This document shows, piece by piece, positions 34,450 to 43,347 of a DNA stretch of 64,000 nucleotides (position 1 is its first letter; each line of letters begins with the position of its first letter). The translations under genes and the position numbers were made by a program. The notes beneath the pieces are model-generated. The model saw nothing but the letters and a program-made list of their open reading frames with translations. It ran no database searches and had not been told where the DNA came from. The stretch is from JBBROS01 sp963752225 (lineage in GTDB: Bacteria; Pseudomonadota; Alphaproteobacteria; Acetobacterales; Acetobacteraceae), in the NCBI GenBank assembly GCA_963752225.1, contig CAVVXS010000007.1, positions 1,612,001 to 1,676,000 on the forward strand. Reading direction: 5' to 3'.

Positions 34450-35967
34450 TCAGGCTCCCGCCGCGGCGTGCGATGGGGCGGCCTCGCCGATCGCCAGGTG
34501 CAGCACGTTGAACTCGGAGAAGTCGGGCCGGTCGAGCGTGCCGTTGATGCGGCCCTCGTGCATGACGGCGATGCGGTCCGACACGCCCAGCACCTCCTCC
34601 ATGTCCGACGAGATCATCAGGATGGCGACGCCGCGGTCGGCGAGTTCGCGCATCAGCCGGTAGATCTCGCCCTTGGCGCCGACGTCGATCCCCCGCGTCG
34701 GCTCGTCGAAGATCACCAAGGCGGGCGCCATCGACAGCCATTTGCCGAGCACGACCTTCTGCTGGTTGCCGCCCGACAGGGAAACGACCGGGGTCATCTC
34801 ACTCGGGGTGCGGATCGACAGGCGTTTGCCTTGCTCCCGCGCCGTGCGGCGCTCGGCGGCGTGGTCGATCAGGCCGAGTTTGGCGTAGTTGGGAAGGCTC
34901 GCCAGCGAGATGTTCTCGACGATCGGCATGTCGAGCACCAAGCCGCAGCGCTTGCGGTCCTCGGGCACGAGATAGATGCCGTGACGAATCGCGTCGCGCG
35001 GGGCGGCGATGCGCAGTCTGGCGCCGTCCAGGGTGATGGAGCCGCCCAGGATCGGGTCTACCCCGAACACCGCACGCGCCATCGAGGTGCGGCCGGAGCC
35101 GACGAGCCCGGCCACGCCCAGGATCTCGCCGCGGCGCACCGACAGGTCCACGTGACGGTCCGGAAATGCCGCCGTGACGAGGCCGCTTATGTCGCAACCG
35201 CCGCCGTCCGGCGTCCGCGCCGGCGGCACATACACCGATTTCAGGTCGCGGCCGATCATCAGCCGGATCATCGCCGCGTGCGAGATCGCGTCCCGCGCCA
35301 GCTCGCCTGCGACCCGGCCATCGCGCAGGCAGACGACGCGGTCGGCGCTCGTCATGATCTCGCCGAGCCGGTGGGTGATGTAGATGATCGCGACGCCATG
35401 CGCCTTGAGGTCGGCGACCACGCGCAGCAGGCGCTCGGTTTCGGTGAGCGTCAGGCTCGAGGTCGGCTCGTCCATGATGATGACGCGGGCGTTCACCGAC
35501 AGCGCCTTGGCAATCTCGACCAGCTGCCGCTGCGCGATCGACAGCTCGGCCACCGGCGTGCCGGGTTGGAAGTCGGCGCCGAGCCGCTGCAGCAAGGGCG
35601 CGGTTTCGGCGTGCATCGCCCGCGTATTGACGAGGCCGAGCCGACGCTTCTCCCGGCCGATGAACACGTTGGCGGCGACGTCGAGGTTCTCGAACAGGTT
35701 GAGTTCCTGGTGCACGAAGGCGATGCCGGCCTTGGTCGCCCCGGTGACGGTCATGGCCGCGTGCGCCGTCCCGTCGATGCGGATCTCTCCGCGGGTGGGC
35801 GCCACCACGCCGCCGAGGATCTTCATCAGCGTGCTTTTGCCGGCGCCGTTCTCGCCGATCAGACCCAGCACCTCGCCGTCGTCCAGATGCAGCGACACGT
35901 CGCTGAGCGCCACTACGCCCGGGTAGGTCTTCGAAATCCCGACCAGTTCCAGCCTGTGTGCCGCCAT
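34450..35967 (-). CDS. Sugar ABC transporter ATP-binding protein (RbsA/MglA-like)
   Basis: The 505-residue protein has two fused ATPase domains. The first has GENGAGKST, FVHQELNLFENLDV, LSIAQRQLVEIAKAL and VIIMDEPTSSLT. The second has the degenerate Walker A GLVGSGRTS, LSGGNQQKVVLGKWL and VIFDEPTRGIDVGAK. Both catalytic blocks look complete for the family. It energises the RbsC-like permease downstream. Confidence 0.95.
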   Translation of the reverse strand: MAAHRLELVGISKTYPGVVALSDVSLHLDDGEVLGLIGENGAGKSTLMKILGGVVAPTRGEIRIDGTAHAAMTVTGATKAGIAFVHQELNLFENLDVAANVFIGREKRRLGLVNTRAMHAETAPLLQRLGADFQPGTPVAELSIAQRQLVEIAKALSVNARVIIMDEPTSSLTLTETERLLRVVADLKAHGVAIIYITHRLGEIMTSADRVVCLRDGRVAGELARDAISHAAMIRLMIGRDLKSVYVPPARTPDGGGCDISGLVTAAFPDRHVDLSVRRGEILGVAGLVGSGRTSMARAVFGVDPILGGSITLDGARLRIAAPRDAIRHGIYLVPEDRKRCGLVLDMPIVENISLASLPNYAKLGLIDHAAERRTAREQGKRLSIRTPSEMTPVVSLSGGNQQKVVLGKWLSMAPALVIFDEPTRGIDVGAKGEIYRLMRELADRGVAILMISSDMEEVLGVSDRIAVMHEGRINGTLDRPDFSEFNVLHLAIGEAAPSHAAAGA

Positions 35968-35998
35968 CGTTTCTTCCAGTCCTGTCCGGGCAAGTCCT

Positions 35999-36022
35999 GC
36001 CCCGGCCGCAACGGGCCGGGGC
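35999..36022. repeat. Intergenic hairpin between binding protein and ATPase genes
   Basis: GCCCCGGCC and GGCCGGGGC make a 9-base stem with a 6-base loop, 12 bases after the binding-protein stop (minus strand). Binding-protein messages are often protected by such a 3' hairpin, so that the binding protein is made in excess over the membrane parts. There is no U tract, so a full terminator is unlikely. Confidence 0.5.
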
Positions 36023-36034
36023 GTGTCTCCGGAC

Positions 36035-37003
36035 CTACTTCGCCAACAGAGTCTTCATCAACGCCTGGAACTCGCCGACGTTGGACTTGTCGATCACCTT
36101 GGTGGGGATGATGATCTGCTTGTTGGCGGGGATGAACGACTTGTCGCCGCGCAGCACCTTGTCCATGTCGATCATCGACTGATAGCCGAACTCGAACGGC
36201 TGCTGCACCACGGTGGAGATGATGGTGCCGTCGGCGACGCCGCGCAGCGTCTGCACGTCCTCGTCGAAGCCGACGATCTTCACCTTGCCGGCCATGTTCG
36301 CGTCTTTCACCGCATTGTAGATCTGCGGCGTGTTGTAGGCGTAGAGGCCGACCAGCAAGGACACGTCCGGGTATTTCACCAGCGTGTCGGCGACGTTGGC
36401 CTTGGCTTTCACGTTGTCGAAGGCGTCGGTGCGGACGTCGACGATCTCGATCTTGGTGCCGGCGATGGCCTTGCGGATGCCTTCGACCCGCTCGCGGGCG
36501 TTGGCGTTGTCCATGGTGCCGACGAACATCATCACCTTGCCGCCGTTCGGCAGGGCGCGCTTGATCTGCTCGCCCGCCATCGTGCCCGCGGCGACGTTGT
36601 CGGTGCCGATGTAGAACATGCGATTGCTGTTCGGCGCGTCGCTGTCGTTAGTGATCAGCACCGCCTTGGAGGCAACCTTGTTCAGCTCCTCGGTGGCGTT
36701 GGCCGGGTCGACGGCGGAGATGGAAATGCCGGCGACGCCGCGGGCCAGCAGCGCGTCCATGATGTTGCGCTGCTCGGCGGCCGAGGATTGGCTCGGGATC
36801 TCGAGCACCATGTTGTATTGCGGCAGTTCCTTGTTGGCCTTCTCGATGCCGCGCCGGGCGATGGTCCAGAAGTCGGCCGCGCCGTTGACCACGAAGGCCA
36901 GCGTCTTCTTGTCCTGCGCGACGGCGGCGTGCGGTGCGGCGACGCCGGCCACCAGGGCGGCAGCGGCCATCAGCGATGCGAAGATGTGTGCGGAACGTTT
37001 CAC
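36035..37003 (-). CDS. Sugar ABC transporter substrate-binding protein (RbsB-like)
   Basis: The 322-residue periplasmic protein has a Sec signal peptide (HIFASLMAAAALVAGVAAP, cleaved near AVAQ). Its periplasmic-binding-protein type 1 fold shows TLAFVVNGAADFWTIARRG, GVAGISISAVDPANA, VLITNDSD and IVGFDEDVQTLRGVADGTI. This places it with ribose-type sugar binders. The GTG start at 37003 is preceded by GGAGGGGAG; no in-frame ATG fits better. It is the first gene of the minus-strand sugar operon. The sugar is not known, though the downstream enzymes suggest a fucose- or galactose-like aldose. Confidence 0.92.
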   Translation of the reverse strand: MKRSAHIFASLMAAAALVAGVAAPHAAVAQDKKTLAFVVNGAADFWTIARRGIEKANKELPQYNMVLEIPSQSSAAEQRNIMDALLARGVAGISISAVDPANATEELNKVASKAVLITNDSDAPNSNRMFYIGTDNVAAGTMAGEQIKRALPNGGKVMMFVGTMDNANARERVEGIRKAIAGTKIEIVDVRTDAFDNVKAKANVADTLVKYPDVSLLVGLYAYNTPQIYNAVKDANMAGKVKIVGFDEDVQTLRGVADGTIISTVVQQPFEFGYQSMIDMDKVLRGDKSFIPANKQIIIPTKVIDKSNVGEFQALMKTLLAK

Positions 37004-37109
37004 TATGCGTCTCCCCTCCGTTACTCGGCCTGCTCTTACGACAGGATGAACGGGCGGAGGATACACAACCCACGCCGCCGCGCCATGGAAACCTCCGATC
37101 CATCTCCGC

Positions 37110-37138
37110 TTGACGCGCGACGGAGCGGGACGAATGAT
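37110..37138 (+). promoter_or_regulatory. Candidate promoter of the plus-strand sugar importer
   Basis: TTGACG (37110-37115), 17 bases and AATGAT (37133-37138) match the housekeeping sigma consensus at 5 of 6 and 4 of 6 positions. It lies 53 bases before the second binding-protein start, in the 187-base region between the two divergent sugar operons. I saw no convincing operator palindrome beside it. Confidence 0.5.
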
Positions 37139-37190
37139 CGCGCCGCGCGAACGGCCCGGATTTAACGGGGCCGCGGCACAGGAGGAATGC

Positions 37191-38240
37191 ATGGACGACC
37201 TCACCACGCCCGGCCTCACCACGCCCGACCGGCGCGGCTTTGTTCAGACCGCCGCGACCTCGATGCTGGCCGGCCTGGTCGGCAGCTTCGGAATCAGCCC
37301 GGCGATTGCGCAGCAGGTCGCGCGCGAAACCGGCCGCTCGGAAAAGCCGCTCAAGGCCGCGTTCTCCAATGCCGGGCTGCAGGCGACCTGGTGCGCCCAG
37401 GGCAAGCAGGCCGCGGAATGGTGGGGCAAGCTGTTCAACGTCGACGTGACCTGGTTCGACGGCGAGCTGAACGCCACCAAGCAGCGCAGCGCCATCGAAA
37501 ACATGGCGAGCCAGAAATGGGATTTCGTCGCCATCCAGGCCTTCGGCATCGGCACGCTGACGGCGCCGGTGAAGAAGATGATCGACGCCGGCACTCCGGT
37601 GATCGACATGGACACGCTGATCGCGCCGCTGGACAGCATCGGCGTGCACAGCTTCCTGGCGCCGGACAACGAGTTCATGGGTGCGTCCGTGACGCAGGCG
37701 CTGGTGGACGCGATCGGCGGCAAGGGCATCATGACCATGACCCAGGGCGCACTCGGCCATACCGGCGCCCAGGGGCGCGCGCGGGGCTTTGACTCGATCG
37801 TCAAGAAGAACCCGGGCATCGAGGTCGTGGACACAACGCCCGGCGATTGGGATGTCTCGAAAGTGTCCCGCCTGTGGGACACGCTGCTGACGAAATATCC
37901 GAAGATCGATGCCGCCTACTTCCACAACGACGACATGGCGCTCGCCGCCTACAACGTGATGAAGGCGCGCGGCCGCACCAACATCCTGATCGGCGGCTGC
38001 GATGCAATGCCGCCGGCGCTCGCCGCCGTCAGCGAGGGGCGCATGCACGCGACGGTGCGCAACCCGTCCTGCCGCATCCATGGCGGCGCCATCCTGGCCG
38101 GCGTCGCGGCGGTGGTCGCGGGCGAGAAAAGCGGCAACGAGGCGGGCATGATCCCCAAGAACGTCATCACCGACGGTCCGGTCGTGACCAAGGCCAACGC
38201 CCCAGGGATGGCCTGGATGGAAAGCCACTTCCTGATCTGA
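37191..38240 (+). CDS. Sugar ABC transporter substrate-binding protein with Tat signal
   Basis: The 349-residue protein has a twin-arginine signal (PDRRGFVQTAATSMLAGLVG) ending near AIAQQ, so it is exported folded. Its type 1 binding-protein body holds AIENMASQKWDFVAIQAFG, GTPVIDMDTLI, AYFHNDDMALAAYNVM and ILIGGCDAMPPAL. This is close to the sugar and sugar-alcohol binders of the RbsB family, but distinct from the neighbour at 36035. AGGAGG precedes the ATG. It heads the plus-strand importer. Confidence 0.9.
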   Translation: MDDLTTPGLTTPDRRGFVQTAATSMLAGLVGSFGISPAIAQQVARETGRSEKPLKAAFSNAGLQATWCAQGKQAAEWWGKLFNVDVTWFDGELNATKQRSAIENMASQKWDFVAIQAFGIGTLTAPVKKMIDAGTPVIDMDTLIAPLDSIGVHSFLAPDNEFMGASVTQALVDAIGGKGIMTMTQGALGHTGAQGRARGFDSIVKKNPGIEVVDTTPGDWDVSKVSRLWDTLLTKYPKIDAAYFHNDDMALAAYNVMKARGRTNILIGGCDAMPPALAAVSEGRMHATVRNPSCRIHGGAILAGVAAVVAGEKSGNEAGMIPKNVITDGPVVTKANAPGMAWMESHFLI

Positions 38241-38245
38241 CGAGG

Positions 38246-39769
38246 GTGTCCGAAGCGGTCGCAGTCTCTCCGCCAGCAGGCGTCGGGCCGCCTTTGCTGC
38301 AGATGCAGGGGGTGAGCAAGTCGTTCGGCGGCGTCGCCGCGCTGCGCGCCGTGGATTTCGCCCTCATGCCCGGCGAGATCCACGGCCTGGTCGGCGAGAA
38401 CGGTGCCGGCAAGAGCACGCTGATGAAAATCATCGCCGGCGTGCACACCGAGTACGACGGCACAATGCGGATCGCGGGCGAGGTGGTCCGCCATCGGTCG
38501 GCCCGCTCGGCGCGCGATGCCGGGATCGGCATGGTGCATCAGGAACTCAGCATCGTCCCCGAGCTGTCGGTGGCCGAGAACGTCATGCTCGGCGTGCAAC
38601 CGACCCGATTCGGCGTGGTCGACTGGCGCGGCATGACGAGGCAGGCGCGCGAGACCCTGCGCACGCTGGGCATCGAGGTGAATCCTGCGGCACGCATCGG
38701 CTCGCTGCCGCTCGGGCTGCAGCAGCTGGTCGAGTTGGCCCGCGTGCTGTCGTCCGGCGCCCGGATCGTCATCCTCGACGAGCCGACCTCTGCCCTGTCA
38801 CCGCCCGAGGTCGAAGTGCTGTTCGGCCTGCTGCGCCGGGTGCGCGCCAGCGGGCGCAGCATCGTGTTCATTTCCCACTTCCTCGACGACATCCTGCGCA
38901 TCTCCGACGCGGTCACGGTGTTCCGCAACGGCCGCGCCATCGCCACGGCGCCGGTCGCCGACATCGACAAGGGCTGGATCATCGAGCGCATGATCGGCGC
39001 CGGGCACCAGGAGCTGGAGGAAAGCTACCTCGGCGAGATCACCCTCGACAGCCGGCCCGATGCGGCCGTGGTGCTCGAGGCGGAGCGCATCAGCGGGGCC
39101 GGATTCCGCGACGTGTCGCTGGTGGCACGCGCCGGCGAGGTGCTGGGCATCTACGGGTTCATGGGATCCGGCCAGCTCGACCTGGCGCGGGCGCTGTTCG
39201 GGCGGACCAAGCTTCGCGCCGGGCGTCTGCGGCTCGACGGCCAGGCGCTGCGCCTGCGCAACACGGCCGCCGCGCGCAAGGCCGGGCTGGCCTTCGTGCC
39301 GGAAAGCCGGCGCAGCATGCTGTTCGCGCAAGAGCCGGTTTACAAGAACATGTCCATCAGCATCCTGGAACGCCTGTCGCGGCTTTGGCTGCGCCCGTCG
39401 GCGGAACGGACGATTGCCGAGGGCCACGTGCGGCAGCTGCAGATCCGGCCGCCGTCGGTCGAGCGGCGGCTCGGCACGCTCTCGGGCGGCAACCAGCAGA
39501 AGGTGGCACTGGCCAAATGGCTGACCCACCTGCCCCGCGTGCTGCTGCTGAGCGAGCCCACGCGCGGCATGGATGTCGGCGCCAAGGACGACGTGCTCAA
39601 AATCGTCAAAGGCCTGCGCGACCGGGGCATCGCCGTCGTGGTGGTTTCGACCGAGCCGGAAACGGTGCTGTCGCTGGCCGACCGCATCCTGGTGATGAAG
39701 CGCGGCACCGTTATCCACGAGTTCGCCGGCGGCAGCGTCAGCAAAGACAAGCTGCTGGCCGCCGCATGA
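38246..39769 (+). CDS. Sugar ABC transporter ATP-binding protein (RbsA-like), altered second Walker B
   Basis: The 507-residue protein has two ATPase domains. The first is complete: GENGAGKST, MVHQELSIVPELSV, LPLGLQQLVELARVL and VILDEPTSALS. The second has GFMGSGQLD, LSGGNQQKVALAKWL and LLLSEPTRGMDVGAK, where the Walker B Asp of the usual LILDEPTRG is Ser. The catalytic Glu remains. The GTG at 38246 follows GAGG by one base, and the stop of the binding-protein gene is 5 bases upstream. The second site may hydrolyse ATP poorly. Confidence 0.92.
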   Translation: MSEAVAVSPPAGVGPPLLQMQGVSKSFGGVAALRAVDFALMPGEIHGLVGENGAGKSTLMKIIAGVHTEYDGTMRIAGEVVRHRSARSARDAGIGMVHQELSIVPELSVAENVMLGVQPTRFGVVDWRGMTRQARETLRTLGIEVNPAARIGSLPLGLQQLVELARVLSSGARIVILDEPTSALSPPEVEVLFGLLRRVRASGRSIVFISHFLDDILRISDAVTVFRNGRAIATAPVADIDKGWIIERMIGAGHQELEESYLGEITLDSRPDAAVVLEAERISGAGFRDVSLVARAGEVLGIYGFMGSGQLDLARALFGRTKLRAGRLRLDGQALRLRNTAAARKAGLAFVPESRRSMLFAQEPVYKNMSISILERLSRLWLRPSAERTIAEGHVRQLQIRPPSVERRLGTLSGGNQQKVALAKWLTHLPRVLLLSEPTRGMDVGAKDDVLKIVKGLRDRGIAVVVVSTEPETVLSLADRILVMKRGTVIHEFAGGSVSKDKLLAAA

Positions 39770-39782
39770 ACGAGGCCCATCG

Positions 39783-40805
39783 ATGAGCAGCAGCGAGACC
39801 CTGGTACGGCCGTCCGGCGGCGCCCGAAGCTGGCTGCGCAGCCAATTGCGCAACATCGCCCCGTTCGTGACCTTGCTGGCGCTGGTGGCGTTGTTCAGCG
39901 CGGCGAGCCCGTCCTTCGCCACGTTCGACAACGCTTACAACATCCTGGGCCAGGTCTCGGTGACGGCGGTCATCGCAGTCGGGCTGACCTTCGTGATCCT
40001 GTGCGGCGAGATCGACCTGAGCGTCGCCAGCGTCGCCAACGCGGTGGGCATCACGCTGGCCTACTTCACCTTGCAGGATAGCAGCGTCAACATCGCCAAC
40101 ATCCCGGTGGCCGCCCCGCTGGCGATCCTATTGGCGGTGCTGGCGAGCTTCGTGATCGGCGCCGTGACCGCATTCGGGGTGACGGTGATCGGCATCCCGT
40201 CCTTCATCATGACGCTCGCGATGCTGCAGATCGGCGCCGGCATCTGCGCCCTGCTGGTGCGCGGGCAGATCGCCTACAACGTGCCCGAGCCGATCGCGAC
40301 GCTCGGTTCCGGCTCGATCGGGCCGGTGCCCTGGATCGTGGTGGTGGCGGCGATCGTGCTGCTGCTCGGCCACGTGGTGCTGACCTATACGCGGTTCGGC
40401 CGCTACATCTACATGGTCGGCGGCAATCGCGAGGCCGCCGAGTATTCCGGCGTCAACGTGCGCGCCATCCTGGCCGCAGTGCTCATCATCTCGGCGGTCT
40501 GCGCGGGGCTCGCCGGCATGCTGGGGGTGGCCCATCTCGGCAGCGCGCAGCAGGACGAGTTCGACAATTACCTGCTCGACAGCATCTCTGCCGTCGTGGT
40601 GGGCGGCACCAGCCTGTTCGGCGGCCAGGGCGGCATCGGCAACACGATCGTGGGCTTGCTGGTGCTGGGCGTGCTGAACAACGGCCTCGACCACGTGCGG
40701 ATCGACAGTTTTTTGAAGATTCTGATACGCGGAGTGATCCTGCTGCTGGCGTTGATCATCAACGTCTATGCGCAGAAACTGCGGGCGACTGAGGCGGTTG
40801 GGTAG
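39783..40805 (+). CDS. Sugar ABC transporter permease (RbsC-like)
   Basis: The 340-residue permease has about ten helices and the family motifs CGEIDLSVASVANAVG, GIPSFIMTLAMLQIG, YIYMVGGNREAAEYSGV and SAVVVGGTSLFGGQGGIGNT. It completes the plus-strand sugar importer with the binding protein and ATPase upstream. A block of hairpins follows its stop and separates it from the epimerase gene. Confidence 0.93.
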   Translation: MSSSETLVRPSGGARSWLRSQLRNIAPFVTLLALVALFSAASPSFATFDNAYNILGQVSVTAVIAVGLTFVILCGEIDLSVASVANAVGITLAYFTLQDSSVNIANIPVAAPLAILLAVLASFVIGAVTAFGVTVIGIPSFIMTLAMLQIGAGICALLVRGQIAYNVPEPIATLGSGSIGPVPWIVVVAAIVLLLGHVVLTYTRFGRYIYMVGGNREAAEYSGVNVRAILAAVLIISAVCAGLAGMLGVAHLGSAQQDEFDNYLLDSISAVVVGGTSLFGGQGGIGNTIVGLLVLGVLNNGLDHVRIDSFLKILIRGVILLLALIINVYAQKLRATEAVG

Positions 40806-40867
40806 GGCCAAGGGCTCTCCCTCCGTGGGCGTTCCACCTGTCCAAGGGACAGGTGGAACCTTGGCCC
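40805..40867 (+). terminator. Nested hairpin after the sugar permease
   Basis: GTTCCACCTGTC (40831) pairs perfectly with GACAGGTGGAAC (40848). This hairpin is enclosed by GGGCCAAGG (40805) and CCTTGGCCC (40859), giving a two-level structure that starts at the permease stop. There is no U tract, so it may work as an mRNA 3' protector or a Rho-dependent end rather than an intrinsic terminator. Confidence 0.6.
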
Positions 40868-40933
40868 ACTCCGCCCCTTTGAGCCCCGGCGAAGGCAGAG
40901 CCTTTGCAGTCCTGAACTCAGAGTCCGGGGGGT

Positions 40934-40977
40934 TTGGGGCGACACGCCCCAACGGGGTCCGGGGGCAGAGCCCCCGG
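40934..40977. repeat. Twin GC hairpin intergenic repeat
   Basis: TTGGGGCG-ACA-CGCCCCAA (40934-40952) is followed by CCGGGGGC-AGA-GCCCCCGG (40959-40977). From memory, near-identical hairpin pairs are scattered between genes in Acetobacteraceae genomes, so this is probably a REP-like repeat. A genome-wide copy count would settle it. It ends 36 bases before the epimerase ATG. Confidence 0.6.
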
Positions 40978-41013
40978 CCTGAACCAACTGCCTGAACCAA
41001 TTAAAGGAACAAA

Positions 41014-41910
41014 ATGGCCAAGAAAATCATCTTCACCGGCGGCAGCGGCAAGGCCGGGCGGCATGTCGTGAAGCATCTGACCGATCACGGCTACGAGGTG
41101 CTGAACCTCGATCTCAAGCCGCTCGACAACCCGAAGGTGCGCACGCTGATCACCGACATCACCGATAGCGGGCAGGTGTTCAACGCGCTCTCGAGCACCA
41201 TCGCGCTGCACGAGTTCGCGCCCGATCTCAGCCCGCCGAAGATCGACGCCGTCGTGCACTTCGCCGCCATTCCGCGCATCATGATCGTGCCGGACAACGA
41301 GGTGTTCCGCATCAACACGATGGGCACCTACAACATCCTGGAAGCCGCGTACAAGCTCGGCATCCCCAAGGTCATCATCGCCTCGTCCGAAACGACCTAT
41401 GGCCTCGTCTTCGCCAACCAACCGCGCGACCCAAAATACCTGCCGCTGGATGAGGACTACCCCGTCGACCCGATGGACAGCTACGCACTGTCGAAAATCT
41501 GCAACGAGCGCACGGCGCACGCCTTCCAGCAGCGCCGCGGCAACGACGTTTACGCGATCCGCATCGGCAACGTGATCGAGCCGCACGAATACGCGCAGTT
41601 TCCCGAGTTCTTCAAGAACCCCGAAGGCCGCAAGCGCATCACCTGGAGCTACATCGACGCCCGCGACCTGGGTCAGATCGTGCGGCTGGCGATCGAGCGC
41701 GACGGGCTCGGCTACCAGGTGTTCAACGCCGCCAACGATGACTGCTCGTCCGACCTGCCGACCGCGGAGCTGCTGCGCCGGTTCTACCCGGATGTGAAGG
41801 TGACGCGCGAGCTCGGCGAATACGAGACGCTGCTGTCGAACCGGAAGGCCCGCGACGTGCTCGGCTTCAAGGAGGCGCATAACTGGCGCAGCAGCCTGCA
41901 AGCGCGCTAA
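41014..41910 (+). CDS. NAD-dependent epimerase/dehydratase family protein
   Basis: The 298-residue short-chain dehydrogenase has the nucleotide-binding motif TGGSGKAGRHV, VVHFAAIPRI and the catalytic Y-x-x-x-K in SYALSKICNE. It resembles uronate dehydrogenases and related sugar oxidoreductases, but the substrate is not clear. AAAGGAAC precedes the ATG. It is the first gene of a set with a GntP-type permease and a CoA-transferase, downstream of the plus-strand sugar importer. Confidence 0.82.
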   Translation: MAKKIIFTGGSGKAGRHVVKHLTDHGYEVLNLDLKPLDNPKVRTLITDITDSGQVFNALSSTIALHEFAPDLSPPKIDAVVHFAAIPRIMIVPDNEVFRINTMGTYNILEAAYKLGIPKVIIASSETTYGLVFANQPRDPKYLPLDEDYPVDPMDSYALSKICNERTAHAFQQRRGNDVYAIRIGNVIEPHEYAQFPEFFKNPEGRKRITWSYIDARDLGQIVRLAIERDGLGYQVFNAANDDCSSDLPTAELLRRFYPDVKVTRELGEYETLLSNRKARDVLGFKEAHNWRSSLQAR

Positions 41911-41941
41911 CCCGGACGCAGAGCGAGGGAGACACCGTCCG

Positions 41942-43333
41942 ATGAGCTTCATTGTCGCCCTCGCCGCCCTCGGCTTCCTGATGCTGGTGGCGTATCGCGG
42001 CTTCAGCGTCATCATGTTCGCGCCGGTCGCCGCTTTGCTGGCGGTGCTGCTCACCGACCCGTCCGCCGTGCTGCCGGTCTATACCGGGCTGTTCATGGAC
42101 AAGATGGTGGGCTTCATAAAGCTCTACTTCCCGGTGTTCCTGCTCGGTGCGATCTTCGGCAAGGTGATCGAGCTGTCCGGCTTCTCCCGCTCGATCGTCG
42201 CCAGCGTGATCGGACTGATCGGGCGGGAGCGGGCGGTCATCTCGATCGTGCTCGTCAGCAACCTGCTGACCTACGGCGGCGTGTCGCTGTTCGTCGTGGT
42301 GTTTGCGGTCTACCCCTTCGCCGCAGAGGCGTTCCGGCAGGGCAACATCCCCAAGCGCCTGGTGCCCGGCACCATCGCGCTCGGCGCCTTCAGCTTCACC
42401 ATGGACAGCCTGCCCGGCACGCCGCAGATCCAGAACATCATCCCCACCACCTTCTTCAAGACCGACGCCTACGCCGCGCCCTGGCTCGGGCTGATCGGCT
42501 CGGCGTTCATCTTCGTGACCGGCATCGCCTATCTCACCTGGCGCATGCGAACGGCGCAGCGGGCCGGCGAAGGCTATGGGGAGGGCCACACGCAGGAGCC
42601 GGAACCAATTCCCGAGGAGCATCCGGTCAATCCGTGGATCGCGCTGCTGCCGCTGGTCGTGGTCGGCGTTCTCAACAAGGTTTTCACATACGCCGTGCCC
42701 AAGCTGTACGGCGCGAGCAACGAGACCACGCTGGCCGGGCTCGACCACCCGATCGCCACCTCGGTGCCGTCGGTGGCGGCGATCTGGGCGCTGGAGCTTG
42801 CACTGCTGGCCGGCATCCTGACCGTGGTGGCGTTCGGCTATCGCGGCATCGGCGGACGGTTCGCCGAAGGCACCAAGGCGGCGGTGGCCGGGTCACTGCT
42901 GGCGTCGATGAACACGGCGTCGGAATACGGGTTCGGCGGCGTCATCGCCGCCCTGCCCGGCTTCCTGGTGATCAAGGACGCGCTGGCCGCCATCCCGAAC
43001 CCGCTGGTCAACGAGGCCATCAGCGTCACCACGCTGGCCGGCATCACCGGCTCCGCCTCGGGCGGCATAAGCATCGCCTTGGCGGCGCTGTCCGGGCAGT
43101 TCATCGCCGCGGCCAACGCAGCCGGGATACCGATGGAGGTGCTGCACCGGGTGGCCGCCATGGCCAGCGGCGGCATGGACACGCTGCCGCACAACGGCGC
43201 CGTGATCACCCTGCTGGCCGTCACCGGCCTCACCCACCGTCAATCGTACAGGGACATCTTCGCCATCACCTGCCTGAAGACCGTCGCCGTGTTCGTGGTG
43301 ATCGGCGTCTATTACGCGACCGGGATCGTCTGA
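41942..43333 (+). CDS. GntP/citrate-type permease
   Basis: The 463-residue membrane protein has about 12 helices. Family traits are the LLTYGGVSLFVVVFAVYPFA segment, SFTMDSLPGTPQIQN, and near the C-terminus ITGSASGGISIALAAL and ASGGMDTLPHNGAVI, all recurring in GntP-type carriers of gluconate and short hydroxy or keto acids. The ligand is unknown. The next gene, a CoA-transferase, suggests a short-chain organic acid. The start follows GAGGGAG by a short gap. Confidence 0.85.
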   Translation: MSFIVALAALGFLMLVAYRGFSVIMFAPVAALLAVLLTDPSAVLPVYTGLFMDKMVGFIKLYFPVFLLGAIFGKVIELSGFSRSIVASVIGLIGRERAVISIVLVSNLLTYGGVSLFVVVFAVYPFAAEAFRQGNIPKRLVPGTIALGAFSFTMDSLPGTPQIQNIIPTTFFKTDAYAAPWLGLIGSAFIFVTGIAYLTWRMRTAQRAGEGYGEGHTQEPEPIPEEHPVNPWIALLPLVVVGVLNKVFTYAVPKLYGASNETTLAGLDHPIATSVPSVAAIWALELALLAGILTVVAFGYRGIGGRFAEGTKAAVAGSLLASMNTASEYGFGGVIAALPGFLVIKDALAAIPNPLVNEAISVTTLAGITGSASGGISIALAALSGQFIAAANAAGIPMEVLHRVAAMASGGMDTLPHNGAVITLLAVTGLTHRQSYRDIFAITCLKTVAVFVVIGVYYATGIV

Positions 43334-43347
43334 CGGGGAGCCGCGCC

